A program made the position numbers and the translations under genes. The notes beneath the pieces are model-generated. The model ran no database searches, was not told where the DNA came from, and saw only the letters and a program-made list of their open reading frames with translations. From Streptomyces lienomycini (GTDB taxonomy: Bacteria > Actinomycetota > Actinomycetes > Streptomycetales > Streptomycetaceae), in assembly GCF_027947595.1 (NCBI RefSeq), contig NZ_CP116257.1, positions 5,527,501 through 5,591,500 on the forward strand: a stretch of 64,000 nt of DNA. Direction: 5' to 3'. This document shows, piece after piece, positions 1-8,331 of the stretch. How positions within the stretch are numbered: position 1 is the stretch's first letter; each line of letters opens with the position of its first letter.

Positions 1-92
1 GGGAGAACCGCGGTCTACTCCGTTCCGCGCGGCCCAGGCCGCGGGTTAGCGTGCGTGCGCATGACACCCGCCGCGATCACGGAGGTCACCGC

Positions 93-1355
93 ATGACGCT
101 GTCCAGACGCAACCTGCTCGCCACGACGGCCGCCGTGGCGGCCGGTACCGCCGCCGCCACGGCGTCGGCGGGCCCGGCGCAGGCGGCGCCCGCGGGACAC
201 GGGGGCCGCCGGCTGCGCACCGGCTTCGAGCGCCTCGCCGACGACGGCTACGCCCTGCTCGACGGGCAGAAGGTCGGCATCGTCACCAACCCGACCGGCA
301 TCACCCGCGACGTGCGCCACCTCGTCGACGTCATGCACGCCGACGGCCGGGTGAACCTGACCGCCGTCTTCGGGCCCGAGCACGGCTTCCGGGGCACGGC
401 GCAGGCGGGCGGCTCCGAGGGGCGCTACGACGACCCCGCGACCGGGCTGCCGGTCTACGACACGTACCTGAAGAGCGGGCAGCCGCTCGCGGACGTGTTC
501 ACGGCGTCCGGTGTGGACACCGTCGTCTTCGACATCCAGGATGTGGGCGCGCGCTTCTACACGTACATCTGGACGCTGTTCGACTGCATGGAGTCGGCCT
601 CGCTCGCGGGCAAGCGGTTCGTGGTCCTGGACCGGCCGAACCCGGTGACCGGGCGGGCGGCCCTCGGTCCGGTCCTGCACAAGGAGTTCGCGACCTTCGT
701 CGGGCGGCAGCCGATCGCGCAGGCGCACGGCATGACGGTCGCCGAGCTGGCGCTGCTCTTCAACCACGAGTTCCTGGCGAGGCCGGTCGCGCTGGAGACG
801 GTGACGATGACGGGCTGGAAGCGCTCGGAGTTCTACGACGCCTCCGGGCTGCCCTGGGTACCGCCGAGCCCGAACATGCCGACGCCGGAGTGCGCGCTGG
901 TGTACTCGGGGACCTGCCTGTTCGAGGGCACGAACCTCTCCGAGGGGCGCGGCACCACCCGTCCGTTCGAGCTGCTGGGCGCCGAGGGCATCGGCGGGGG
1001 CTGGGCCGCCGCCGCGAACGAGGCCGGGCTGCCGGGCGTGCGCTTGAGGGAGGCGTACTTCGCGCCCACCTTCTCCAAGTTCCAGGGGAGGACCGTCGGC
1101 GGTGTGCAGCTCCACGTGCACGACCGGGCCGCGTTCGACCCGGTCCGCACCGGCATCGCCCTGCTGGTGACCGCCAGGCGGACCTGGGAGGGCTTCGCCT
1201 GGCGGTCGGACAACTGGATCGACAAGCTCACCGGCTCCACGCGGGTGCGCACGATGATCGACGCGGGCGCGGACACCGACGAGGTGGTGCACGGCTGGGA
1301 GCGGGAACTGGCGGCGTTCCGCAGGACACGCCGCCAGTACCTGCTCTACAGGTGA
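93..1355 (+). CDS. Secreted NamZ-like exo-beta-N-acetylmuramidase (DUF1343)
   Basis: 420 aa. The N-terminus has a twin-arginine-like SRRNLL motif, then an alanine-rich hydrophobic stretch ending AQAAPA, so export by Tat is likely. The mature part carries the DUF1343 hallmarks GIVTNPTG, FGPEHGFRG, VFDIQDVGARFYTY and EGRGTTRPFE. Members of this family (NamZ) release terminal N-acetylmuramic acid from cell-wall fragments, so the likely role is extracellular peptidoglycan recycling. The ATG at 93 is chosen because GGAGG lies 8 bases upstream and it places the Tat motif at the N-terminus. It converges on the acylase gene, and both stop codons sit inside one hairpin. Family assignment is firm; substrate is inferred. 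Confidence 0.88.
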   Translation: MTLSRRNLLATTAAVAAGTAAATASAGPAQAAPAGHGGRRLRTGFERLADDGYALLDGQKVGIVTNPTGITRDVRHLVDVMHADGRVNLTAVFGPEHGFRGTAQAGGSEGRYDDPATGLPVYDTYLKSGQPLADVFTASGVDTVVFDIQDVGARFYTYIWTLFDCMESASLAGKRFVVLDRPNPVTGRAALGPVLHKEFATFVGRQPIAQAHGMTVAELALLFNHEFLARPVALETVTMTGWKRSEFYDASGLPWVPPSPNMPTPECALVYSGTCLFEGTNLSEGRGTTRPFELLGAEGIGGGWAAAANEAGLPGVRLREAYFAPTFSKFQGRTVGGVQLHVHDRAAFDPVRTGIALLVTARRTWEGFAWRSDNWIDKLTGSTRVRTMIDAGADTDEVVHGWERELAAFRRTRRQYLLYR

Positions 1356-1379
1356 CCGTCGGGCCGGCCGGTCACCTGT
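1348..1379. terminator. Bidirectional terminator spanning two convergent stop codons
   Basis: ACAGGTGACCG (1348-1358) pairs perfectly with CGGTCACCTGT (1369-1379) around a 10-base loop. The stem contains the TGA of the muramidase gene and the TGA of the acylase gene, so the two reading frames end within the same 32 bases. Confidence 0.7.
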
Positions 1380-4179
1380 GGGACGTGAACTCCACGACCT
1401 GCTGGTAGGTCGGCCGGTTCTGCCAGCTGATGCCGCCGTGCTTGATGCCGCCGAGGGTGCGGTGGATCACCGAGTCGGCGCACCACTGGTCCCCCGCCGA
1501 GCAGCTGTCGTCGCCGGGGTAGACCTGGGCGGCCGTGCGGCCCGCCGCCTCCTTGAGGGTGGTGACCAGGCTGTCCCGGCAGGCGGCGAGGTCGCCGCCG
1601 CCGCAGTACGCGCGTGCCAGCGGGCCCTTGACGGTCTCGCCGAGCACGGCCCGGACGTCCTTGTCGACATAGCTCCACCAGCCGTACTGGAAGGCACTGC
1701 CGGCGTGGGCGCCGGTCGGGCCGTGGGCGGCGGACGGGGACTCGTCGACGGGCAGGTTGCGGGTGAAGGCGGTGTACAGGTCGCTGCCGAGGCCGGGTTC
1801 GAACTCGGCCTTCACCAGCAGCGGCCACCAGGCGTCCAGGGTGCGGATCGCGTCGGCGTGGGCGTACTTCTTCGAGCCGGCCGAGGTCTCCGTGCGCAGG
1901 CCGCCCGCGGCCAGCCACGCCTTGAGCCCGTCCACGGCCGTCTTCGCGGCCGGGTCGGTCACCGGGGCGGACTCGACCACCTTCAGCAGGTCGGGGACGA
2001 CGTCCTCGGCGCGCAGGTCGGCGAGGGCGGCCTCGGCCATGGCCTCGACCAGCGCGGCGCGGGTGACACCGCCGTCGGCGACCAGCTTCTTCACGCGGTC
2101 GTCGAGGAGGTTGCCGCGGTGGACGGACCCGTTGCCCCAGGAGGCGGCCGGGTAGTCCTTGGCCTGCTTGTTGTTCCAGGAGACGTAGTAGCCCTGGTCG
2201 ACCGACTGCGGGTGGGCGGACGCGGCGGTGTACCGGGCCGTGTTGGCGGCCGGGTTCCAGTCCCTCCACTCGTACGTCTGCCGGGCCCAGACCGGGAACT
2301 CGGCGTCGACGCCGTTCGCGCGCACCGGGTTGTCGCCGCTGTTGTAGTAGGCGGTGTGCTCGGAGTCGGCGTAGAACCAGTTGAAGGTGTAGTTGATGTG
2401 CTGGACGGCGCCCTGGAAGCGCTCGGGACTGTTGAGGTAGTCCGGGTCGTTGAGCATCTGGAAGCCGATGATCGAGTCGGCCTCGTGCAGGTAGGAGGAG
2501 CGCAGGGTGGTGTAGGCGACCTTCTTGCCGCCGACCGTGGCGCGGGACTCGACGGGTCCGTACTTGGTGCGCCAGACGCGCATCGTGTAGGAGCCGGCGG
2601 CGGTGGAGTCGGCGACGGTCGGCTTCCAGGCGTTGTACCGCTCGACCTTCTCCATGGGCGTGCAGGTGCCGCGGTAGAGGTAGTGGTGGTCGTCCTGGCA
2701 CAGCTCGACCGCGTAGGTGTCGATGATGTCCTGGCCGGAGGTGGTCGCGCTCCAGGCGTAGTCCTGGCCGCGGCCGAGTTCGACGTACATGCTCAGGCCC
2801 GCGAAGGAGGCGCCGCGGGCGCTGATGCCGGGGCCCTGGATCTCCTGGAGCATCAGCAACTGCGGGGCGAAGTAGCCGGTCTGGGGTCCGAAGACGGCGA
2901 CCGGGTGGCCGCTCGCGGTGTGCTCGCCGCTGACGACGAGGGCGTTGGACATGCCGCGCCGCGCCGAGGTCACGGCCGCGTCCGCCGCCTTCGTGGAGGC
3001 GCCGGTCGCGCTCGCGGCGCCGGCGCTGCCCGTACGGTCGTACACCAGCGGCTCCGCCTCGACCGACCCGGCGTCGGGCAGGGCGCGGCCCTGCGGGTCG
3101 GCCGGGGTGGGCAGGTACGGGAAGCTGCCGTCCTGCTGGGTGAGGACGGCCTCGGGGTCGTTGCGCTGGCGGAAGGACTCCCAGACCTTCGTGCCCTCGG
3201 CGACGCCGTACTTCTCCTGGGCGGCGAGCAGGGAGAGCGCGTTGGTGACCTCGCCGCCGCCTCCGGCGCCGAAGAGGGAGCCGATGACGGAGGCCAGCGC
3301 GATCAGGTCGGCGCGCTTGAAGTGCTCGATGGTGCCGGCGTTGGTGATGGCGTCCTTGTGGCCGGTCAGGACGTACTCGCCGGGGAAGTAGCGGCCCTTG
3401 TCGGAGGCGTCGATGTAGGCGTTGACACCGGCGACGTAGGCGTCCACGTCGGCGAGGGCCAGGTCGCCGCGTTCCCCGGCCTTGGCGGCGGCGCTCTCGA
3501 TCTGCGCCTCCAGGTCGGCCTCGGTGTACGGGGCGCTGCGCCAGAACTGCTGCTCCAGGCCCTGGTTGGCGGGGGCGCCGCCGGCGAAGGGCGTCAACTG
3601 GCCGCGTCCGACGTGCCGGAAGAGGTCCATCAGCCACAGCCGGTCCTGGGCCGCGGCGTAGCCCGCGCCGAACTCGGTGCCGTAGCGCGTGGTGCCGGTG
3701 ATGTGCGGCACCCCGGCCTTCTTGTCGCGGACGATGGTCACGTCGTCGCGGCCCGCGGGGCGGACCGTGGAGGCGACCTGGCCGGCCGGGACGCCGAAGG
3801 AGGCGTCGTTGAAGAAATTGTTGATCTTGTCGTTGGTGAGGCTCTTGTAGCCGGTGGCGAGGTTCGCGTAGGGGCCGAGCTGGTCCTCGGCGTGCGCGGG
3901 CTGGGTGCCGAAGGCCTGGTTGAGCAGGATCTGGGCCAGGGTGGCGTTGCCGTTCTGGCCGGGCGGCAGGATGTCGGAACACTGGCCGCCGCAGTGGTCG
4001 TTGGCGGCGACTCCGGCGGCCGTGACCTCGGCGGATTCGGTCCCGGCGGCCATCGCCGGGGAAAGCGGTGACAAAACTCCGGCAATGAGGGCGCATACGG
4101 ATGCGGTCTTCAGGAACCCGTGGAGACCGCGGGGAGTTCTCAGTCTGTCGAGGGCGTTGCGTGGGGTGCGCCGTGGCAT
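1372..4179 (-). CDS. Secreted penicillin acylase-family N-terminal nucleophile hydrolase
   Basis: 935 aa. A basic N-terminus and hydrophobic segment (about residues 22-45, ending PAMAAG) indicate secretion. VRDKKAGVPHITG near residue 150 is the start of the alpha-chain region of penicillin amidases. RRGMSNALVVSG places the autocatalytic nucleophile at Ser411, which becomes the N-terminus of the beta chain after removal of a spacer rich in Ala and Ser. NWFYADSEH and GNLLDDRVKKL are typical of the large chain. Relatives cleave beta-lactam side chains, acyl-homoserine lactones or fatty acyl amides, and the sequence does not say which. GGGAGGAG precedes the ATG. An interrupted palindrome TACCG-C-CGGTA (about 4214-4224) lies upstream of the start. 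Confidence 0.88.
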   Translation of the reverse strand: MPRRTPRNALDRLRTPRGLHGFLKTASVCALIAGVLSPLSPAMAAGTESAEVTAAGVAANDHCGGQCSDILPPGQNGNATLAQILLNQAFGTQPAHAEDQLGPYANLATGYKSLTNDKINNFFNDASFGVPAGQVASTVRPAGRDDVTIVRDKKAGVPHITGTTRYGTEFGAGYAAAQDRLWLMDLFRHVGRGQLTPFAGGAPANQGLEQQFWRSAPYTEADLEAQIESAAAKAGERGDLALADVDAYVAGVNAYIDASDKGRYFPGEYVLTGHKDAITNAGTIEHFKRADLIALASVIGSLFGAGGGGEVTNALSLLAAQEKYGVAEGTKVWESFRQRNDPEAVLTQQDGSFPYLPTPADPQGRALPDAGSVEAEPLVYDRTGSAGAASATGASTKAADAAVTSARRGMSNALVVSGEHTASGHPVAVFGPQTGYFAPQLLMLQEIQGPGISARGASFAGLSMYVELGRGQDYAWSATTSGQDIIDTYAVELCQDDHHYLYRGTCTPMEKVERYNAWKPTVADSTAAGSYTMRVWRTKYGPVESRATVGGKKVAYTTLRSSYLHEADSIIGFQMLNDPDYLNSPERFQGAVQHINYTFNWFYADSEHTAYYNSGDNPVRANGVDAEFPVWARQTYEWRDWNPAANTARYTAASAHPQSVDQGYYVSWNNKQAKDYPAASWGNGSVHRGNLLDDRVKKLVADGGVTRAALVEAMAEAALADLRAEDVVPDLLKVVESAPVTDPAAKTAVDGLKAWLAAGGLRTETSAGSKKYAHADAIRTLDAWWPLLVKAEFEPGLGSDLYTAFTRNLPVDESPSAAHGPTGAHAGSAFQYGWWSYVDKDVRAVLGETVKGPLARAYCGGGDLAACRDSLVTTLKEAAGRTAAQVYPGDDSCSAGDQWCADSVIHRTLGGIKHGGISWQNRPTYQQVVEFTSHR

Positions 4180-4401
4180 GGCAGCTCCTCCCGACGGGGG
4201 TGTGGCGGGACGTTACCGCCGGTATCCCCGAGTTGGAAGATGAACATGCGTCACTTTTTTGGAGCGGGTGGATCGGCTTATGGGGGGCATCGGAAATCGG
4301 ATGGAGCCGAATCGGTTGTCGATACGTCTATTCGGCGACGTCCGTACGACGACGCCGAAGTGACCCGAGTACAGGTGCAGGTGTGACGGAGGTGCAGGGC
4401 G

Positions 4402-5004
4402 ATGGCCGGTTTCCGAAGTCTGGCGAGACAGGTCCGCGATCCACGGTGCGACCTGGCGCTGCGGCGCTATTCGCTGCGCAAGTGCCTTGAGCGTTTTGCC
4501 CCTTATGGGCACAGGGCGACCTGGGACCATCTCTGCTCCCGGGCCGGGTTCGGTCCCGAGGACCGCTCCCCCGACCCAGCGCGGCTCGTGGCCGCACTGG
4601 AGGAGCTGGAGGAGGCGCGTTCGGTGTGGCTGGCCTACGAGGTCGCCTTCGCCGAGCGGCGCAGGAAGGAGAAGCACGACGGGCTGCGCAGGCCGGGCAG
4701 CGTAGACGACTGGCACCGGCTGACCTGGGGCGGCTTCGGGGTGGCCTGGTGCGACGACCCCCGGGTCCACCCCGACGGACCGCTGGCGGAAGTGCTGCGC
4801 CGGCTGATCTCGGCGCTGGAGCGTGAACCGGGGTCCGTGTGCCCGGTGTGCGACGGGGACCGCCTCGTCTGGAAGTACGACCTGGACCACGAACCCTCGA
4901 CGGGCCCCGTCTGCGCGGACTGCGGCATCCTCGTGCCGCGGCCCGTCCTCACTCCGGACGCGCGGGCGTACGCCCGGCGGGGCAGGTTGCTGATGTCGGC
5001 GTAG
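4402..5004 (+). CDS. Conserved protein with C-terminal zinc ribbon
   Basis: 200 aa, function unknown. The C-terminal part has two CxxC pairs, CPVCDGD (about residues 146-152) and CADCGIL (about 172-178), spaced like a zinc ribbon. The N-terminal part is charged and helical (LVAALEELEEA, FAERRRKEKHD). No signal peptide or membrane segment is seen. GGAGG sits about 9 bases before the ATG. It stands alone, transcribed away from the acylase. The ribbon suggests nucleic-acid or protein binding, but I do not recognise a named family. Confidence 0.75.
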   Translation: MAGFRSLARQVRDPRCDLALRRYSLRKCLERFAPYGHRATWDHLCSRAGFGPEDRSPDPARLVAALEELEEARSVWLAYEVAFAERRRKEKHDGLRRPGSVDDWHRLTWGGFGVAWCDDPRVHPDGPLAEVLRRLISALEREPGSVCPVCDGDRLVWKYDLDHEPSTGPVCADCGILVPRPVLTPDARAYARRGRLLMSA

Positions 5005-5012
5005 CCGACCGC

Positions 5013-5039
5013 GGGGGTGCGCTGGGACGGCGCATCCCC
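5013..5039 (+). terminator. Hairpin after the zinc-ribbon gene
   Basis: GGGGGTGCGC (5013-5022) and GCGCATCCCC (5030-5039) form a 10-base stem with one wobble pair and a 7-base loop, starting 9 bases after the stop codon. This is consistent with a Streptomyces-type intrinsic terminator lacking a clear U tail. Confidence 0.5.
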
Positions 5040-5152
5040 GGTGACCGACTCCGGTCCTCGTCCCCGGCGGCCGGCTTCGGTGGCCGCCTCCACCGGCTGA
5101 TACGGAGTGGAGCGCGGCGCGGCTTGTCAGCGGCGCCCGGCACCATGGGGGG

Positions 5153-5890
5153 ATGGTGCAGTTGTGTGTGAACGGGGCGCGGGGAGGCGCCGACGGCGCG
5201 GTGGTGCCGCTGTCGCCGGAGGCGGTCGCCGAGTCGGCGGCCGCGGCGGTCGCGGCCGGGGCCACGGACGTCCACGTGCATCCGAAGACTCCGTGCGGGC
5301 GGGACACGTTGTCCCCGCGCGTGCTCGCGGCGACGCTGGGGGCGATCAGGGCGCGGGTCCCGGCGCCGGTGCCGGTCGGGGTCACGACGGGCGCCTGGGC
5401 CGAGCCCGATCCGGCGGCCCGGGTGGCGCGGATACGGAGCTGGTCGGTGCTGCCCGACCACGCCTCGGTCAACTGGCACGAGCCGGGCGCCGAGGAGGTC
5501 GCCGCCGCGCTGATCGCACGCGGGGTCGCGGTGGAGGCGGGCATCTGGTCGGGCACGGACGGGGCGGCCCGGTTCCTGCGCTCACCGCTCGGGCCCGAGG
5601 TGCTGCGGGTGCTGGCGGAGGTCACGGACACCGACCCGGCGACGGCGCGGGACTCGGCGCACGCCCTGCTGAGCGGACTCGGCGCGGCTCACGGCCGCCC
5701 CGTCCTGCTGCACGGTGAGGACGGCGGGGCCTGGCCGGTGCTGCGCCTGGCGGGCCGGGTCGGCCTGGCGACCCGGATCGGCCTGGAGGACACCCTGTGC
5801 CTGCCGGACGGCGGCCGGGCCGCCTCCAACGCCGAACTGGTCACCGCGGGGGTGCGGGAGTGGGCCGCGGCACGCCGGGAGCACGGCTGA
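5153..5890 (+). CDS. BKACE-family beta-keto acid cleavage enzyme (DUF849)
   Basis: 245 aa. The protein starts LCVNGARGG and carries the strand-loop VHVHPK with the paired histidines that bind the catalytic zinc in 3-keto-5-aminohexanoate cleavage enzymes. It then has the barrel strand VGVTTGAW and the segment VEAGIWSG. The family condenses or cleaves beta-keto acids with acetyl-CoA. It is shorter than the typical 270-310 aa, and its substrate cannot be told. No acyl-CoA partner gene is adjacent. It converges on soxR across a tandem repeat array. Confidence 0.85.
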   Translation: MVQLCVNGARGGADGAVVPLSPEAVAESAAAAVAAGATDVHVHPKTPCGRDTLSPRVLAATLGAIRARVPAPVPVGVTTGAWAEPDPAARVARIRSWSVLPDHASVNWHEPGAEEVAAALIARGVAVEAGIWSGTDGAARFLRSPLGPEVLRVLAEVTDTDPATARDSAHALLSGLGAAHGRPVLLHGEDGGAWPVLRLAGRVGLATRIGLEDTLCLPDGGRAASNAELVTAGVREWAAARREHG

Positions 5891-5903
5891 CGGGCCGCGC
5901 CGG

Positions 5904-6128
5904 GTCAGACGGGGGGCGGCGGAGGGTCAGCGGGAGTCAGACGGGGGCGGCGGAGGGTCAGCGGGAGTCAGACGGGGGCAGCGGAGGGTCAGCGGGAGTC
6001 AGACGGGGGCAGCGGAGGGTCAGCGGGAGTCAGACGGGGGCAGCGGAGGGTCAGCGGGAGTCAGACGGGGGCAGCGGAGGGTCAGCGGGAGTCAGACGGG
6101 GGCAGCGGAGGGTCAGCGGGGGTCAGTC
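5904..6128. repeat. 31-bp tandem repeat array, about seven copies
   Basis: The phrase GTCAGAC recurs at 5904, 5936, 5967, 5998, 6029, 6060 and 6091, then as GTCAGTC at 6122. The period is 31 bases, 32 in the first unit because of one extra G. The unit reads approximately GTCAGACGGGGGCAGCGGAG followed by GGTCAGCGGGA. The copies are nearly identical, the first two having GGCGG for GCAGCGG. The array fills the space between the convergent DUF849 and soxR genes, and its last copy contains the soxR stop codon. Because 31 is not divisible by three, reading frames across it are artefacts. Confidence 0.93.
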
Positions 6129-6653
6129 GTCGCAGCACAGGGCCTCCCGGTCGGGGGTGCCGCTCGGCCGCCTGCCGCCGCCCTTGGCCGTGGTCTCGCG
6201 GCGCTCCACGAACAGCCGGGAGCCCGTGGCGCGTTCGCCGAAGGCGTCGTCGGGGTTGGACAGGACGCAGGTCTCCAGGGACAGGCAGCCGCAGCCGATG
6301 CAGTCGGTCAGGTGGTCGCGCAACCGGTTGAGCTGCTTGATGCGCTCGTCCAGTTCCGAGCGCCAGGACGCGGAGAGCCGGGCCCAGTCGTCCTCGGTGG
6401 GCGTGCGCTCCTCCGGCAGTTCGGCGAGCGCCTGGCGGATCGTGGCGAGCGGGATGCCGACGCGCTGCGCGGCGCGGACGAAGGCGACCCGGCGCAGGGC
6501 GTCGCGGCCGAAGCGGCGCTGGTTGCCCGAGGTGCGGCGGCTGCTGATCAGGCCCTTGGACTCGTAGAAGTGCAGGGCGGAGACGGCGGCACCACTGCGC
6601 GCGGCGAGCTGGCCGACCGTGAGCTCTTGGATCTTCTCGGGAATCTGAGGCAC
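6123..6653 (-). CDS. soxR: Redox-sensing MerR-family activator SoxR
   Basis: 176 aa from a GTG start. The N-terminal MerR helix-turn-helix ([20 protein letters not shown]) is followed by the dimerisation helix. The [2Fe-2S] ligand motif [12 protein letters not shown] gives Cys118, 121, 123 and 129. In Streptomyces, SoxR is activated by redox-active compounds such as actinorhodin and induces a small set of oxidoreductase and transport genes. The GTG gives the expected start VPQIPEK; no better in-frame start is visible. The C-terminus is extended and ends ALCCDD, adding two cysteines not usual for the family, and its stop lies in the tandem repeat array. Confidence 0.95.
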   Translation of the reverse strand: MPQIPEKIQELTVGQLAARSGAAVSALHFYESKGLISSRRTSGNQRRFGRDALRRVAFVRAAQRVGIPLATIRQALAELPEERTPTEDDWARLSASWRSELDERIKQLNRLRDHLTDCIGCGCLSLETCVLSNPDDAFGERATGSRLFVERRETTAKGGGRRPSGTPDREALCCDD

Positions 6654-6734
6654 CCCTCGAACCCTACCGACCTCGCGACCGCCCGGCCCCTCACCCGTCC
6701 GGTCCGTTGACACGGGCCCCGCGGACCACCATGC

Positions 6735-6748
6735 TAAGCAGTCGCTTA
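6735..6748. promoter_or_regulatory. TetR-type operator upstream of the MaoC gene
   Basis: TAAGCA-GT-CGCTTA is a 14-bp palindrome with one mismatch; in longer form CTAAGC/GCTTAG arms at 6734-6749. It lies about 48 bases before the MaoC start. A near copy (TGAGCG-GG-CGCTTA) lies upstream of the neighbouring tetR at 7945-7958, so both are likely bound by that TetR. Confidence 0.65.
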
Positions 6749-6795
6749 GTCTGCGAGAGACTTGTTGGGACCAGTACGACTTGGGAGGCCGGGAC

Positions 6796-7257
6796 ATGGC
6801 AGAGCCGAGGACCTTCGCGTCCGCCGACGAGGTGAAGGCGGCGGTGGGCGAGCAGTTGGGGTACACCGACTGGCTGGAGGTCGACCAGAAGCGGATCGAC
6901 CTGTTCGCCGAGGCGACCGGCGACCACCAGTGGATCCACGTGGACCCGGAGAAGGCCGCCGCGGGACCGTTCGGCACCACCATCGCGCACGGTTATCTGA
7001 CCCTGTCGCTGCTCCCGCTCTTCGGCCCGCAGCTGATCCGGGTGGAGGGCGTGCGGATGGGCGTCAACTACGGCACCAACAAGGTCCGCTTCCCCTCCCC
7101 CGTGCCGGTCGGCTCGCGGCTGCGCGCCACGGCGACGATCACGGGCGTCGAGGACGTCGCGGGCGGGATCCAGGTGAGCGTCGCCTTCACCGTGGAGCGC
7201 GAGGGCGGCGACAAGCCGGTGTGCGTCGCCGAGTCCGTCTCGCGGTACTACGTCTGA
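6796..7257 (+). CDS. MaoC-like hotdog (R)-enoyl-CoA hydratase
   Basis: 153 aa, a typical single-hotdog MaoC protein. The catalytic signature is [34 protein letters not shown] (about residues 34-67), with the Asp-His dyad of (R)-specific enoyl-CoA hydratases. The likely reaction is reversible hydration of a 2-enoyl-CoA in fatty acid or polyketide precursor metabolism. GGGAGG is 10 bases before this ATG, which is preferred over one 15 bases upstream. Its last 10 bases overlap the end of the convergent tetR gene, which probably represses it through the palindrome at 6735. Confidence 0.9.
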   Translation: MAEPRTFASADEVKAAVGEQLGYTDWLEVDQKRIDLFAEATGDHQWIHVDPEKAAAGPFGTTIAHGYLTLSLLPLFGPQLIRVEGVRMGVNYGTNKVRFPSPVPVGSRLRATATITGVEDVAGGIQVSVAFTVEREGGDKPVCVAESVSRYYV

Positions 7258-7895
7258 GTGGTGCCGGACCGGCCGTGCGCCCCCACCATCCGCAGGACGA
7301 GGTCGGCGTAGAGCGCGCCGACCTCGTCGGGCGTCCGGGGGCCGTTCACGTTGAACCAGCGGGCCACGTCGATGCAGAGCGACAGCACGGCGAGCGTCGT
7401 GCCCTTGACGTCCGGCACCTCGAACTCGCCCGCTTCGACGCCGTCCTCGATGATGCGGCGCACCTCGGCGTCGCACTGCCGGCGCAGCGCCACGATCTCG
7501 GCGCGGGCGTCGGGTCCGAGAGCGTCCAGTTCGTACTGCACCACGCGCGCGGTCGTCCGCCGTCCGGCGTGCCAGCGTACGAAGGAACCCACCGCGTCGG
7601 CCAGCCGCTCCGCGGCGCTTCCCTGCCCCCGGGCCGCCGTCCGCAGGATGGCGAGTGCCCGGTCGTGGCCGATGCGGCTGATGCGGTGGAGCAGCTCTTC
7701 CTTGGTCTTGTAGTGGATGTAGAGCGCTGCCGGGCTCATTCCGGCCCGGCCGGCGATGTCGCGGGTCGTGGTCGCGTGGTACCCGCGCTCGGCGAACGCC
7801 TCCACGGCGGCGACCAGGAGCCTGCGGGCCGCGTCGGGCGTGACCTCTTCCCACGGCTCGATGTCGCCGCCCGTCGTCTCGGCCGCCGTACTCAT
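7248..7895 (-). CDS. TetR-family repressor beside MaoC
   Basis: 215 aa. The N-terminal TetR helix-turn-helix is clear (AFAERGYHATTTRDIAGRAGMSPAALYIHYKTKEELL, about residues 33-68). The C-terminal half has the acidic helices of an acyl-ligand-type TetR. It is tail-to-tail with the MaoC gene. Shared TAAGCR-N2-CGCTTA-like palindromes precede both genes, suggesting autoregulation and control of the hydratase, probably with an acyl-CoA as inducer (inference). Confidence 0.88.
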   Translation of the reverse strand: MSTAAETTGGDIEPWEEVTPDAARRLLVAAVEAFAERGYHATTTRDIAGRAGMSPAALYIHYKTKEELLHRISRIGHDRALAILRTAARGQGSAAERLADAVGSFVRWHAGRRTTARVVQYELDALGPDARAEIVALRRQCDAEVRRIIEDGVEAGEFEVPDVKGTTLAVLSLCIDVARWFNVNGPRTPDEVGALYADLVLRMVGAHGRSGTTQT

Positions 7896-7944
7896 CGCTT
7901 GTTCGCCCCTCTCGGTGACAGGAGCACCACCATACCGCCGAAGG

Positions 7945-7958
7945 TGAGCGGGCGCTTA
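7945..7958. promoter_or_regulatory. TetR-type operator upstream of tetR (7248-7895)
   Basis: TGAGCG-GG-CGCTTA matches the palindrome before the MaoC gene in 12 of 14 bases. It begins 50 bases upstream of the tetR start and overlaps the TAA stop codon of the YiaA-like gene. Confidence 0.6.
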
Positions 7959-8270
7959 GGGGCGCTGGCCCGCAGGGGTGCCGCCGGGCTTGTGGAAGGG
8001 GTCGTGCTCGACGAGGATCTTGTCCAGTCTCGCCTGGTCCACCCGGCTCACGATCTGCCCGACCTCCTGGCGATCGCGGATGATCTTGGCCAGGGTGAAG
8101 GCCGAGGTGACGAGGTACAGCACGGCGATGGCGAGGAAGGCGCGCACCCAGGCGTCGGCCTGGAGCTGGTAGATGCCGATGGCGGTGGCGGCCATGGCCA
8201 CCGCGAACGAGGCGACGGCCTGCCCGTAGAAGGCCGCCGTGTTCTGCTGCTTGACCGGTGTCTCACTCAT
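7956..8270 (-). CDS. YiaA/YiaB-type two-helix membrane protein
   Basis: 104 aa. Two hydrophobic helices, AAFYGQAVASFAVAMAATAIG and FLAIAVLYLVTSAFTLAK, flank a short loop, followed by a charged cytoplasmic tail (IIRDRQEVGQIVSRVDQ). This is the layout of the YiaA/YiaB two-helix domain family, whose function is unknown. The ATG at 8270 gives the expected N-terminus (MSETPVKQQNTAAFYGQ). A longer form starting 36 bases upstream is unlikely. It is codirectional with tetR but separated by 60 bases holding an operator. Confidence 0.85.
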   Translation of the reverse strand: MSETPVKQQNTAAFYGQAVASFAVAMAATAIGIYQLQADAWVRAFLAIAVLYLVTSAFTLAKIIRDRQEVGQIVSRVDQARLDKILVEHDPFHKPGGTPAGQRP

Positions 8271-8331
8271 GGGGACAAGCGTCGGCGGATGTGGCACCGG
8301 CCACATCCGCCGAGATACTCAGGTCGCGTAC

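Noticed and set aside
1378..4071. An 897-codon frame antisense to the acylase gene
   Set aside because: Same composition bias, no start context or domain; the acylase on the other strand has signal peptide and nucleophile.
5904..6128. Possible CRISPR array
   Set aside because: Units are contiguous and almost identical with no unique spacers, and no cas genes occur nearby.
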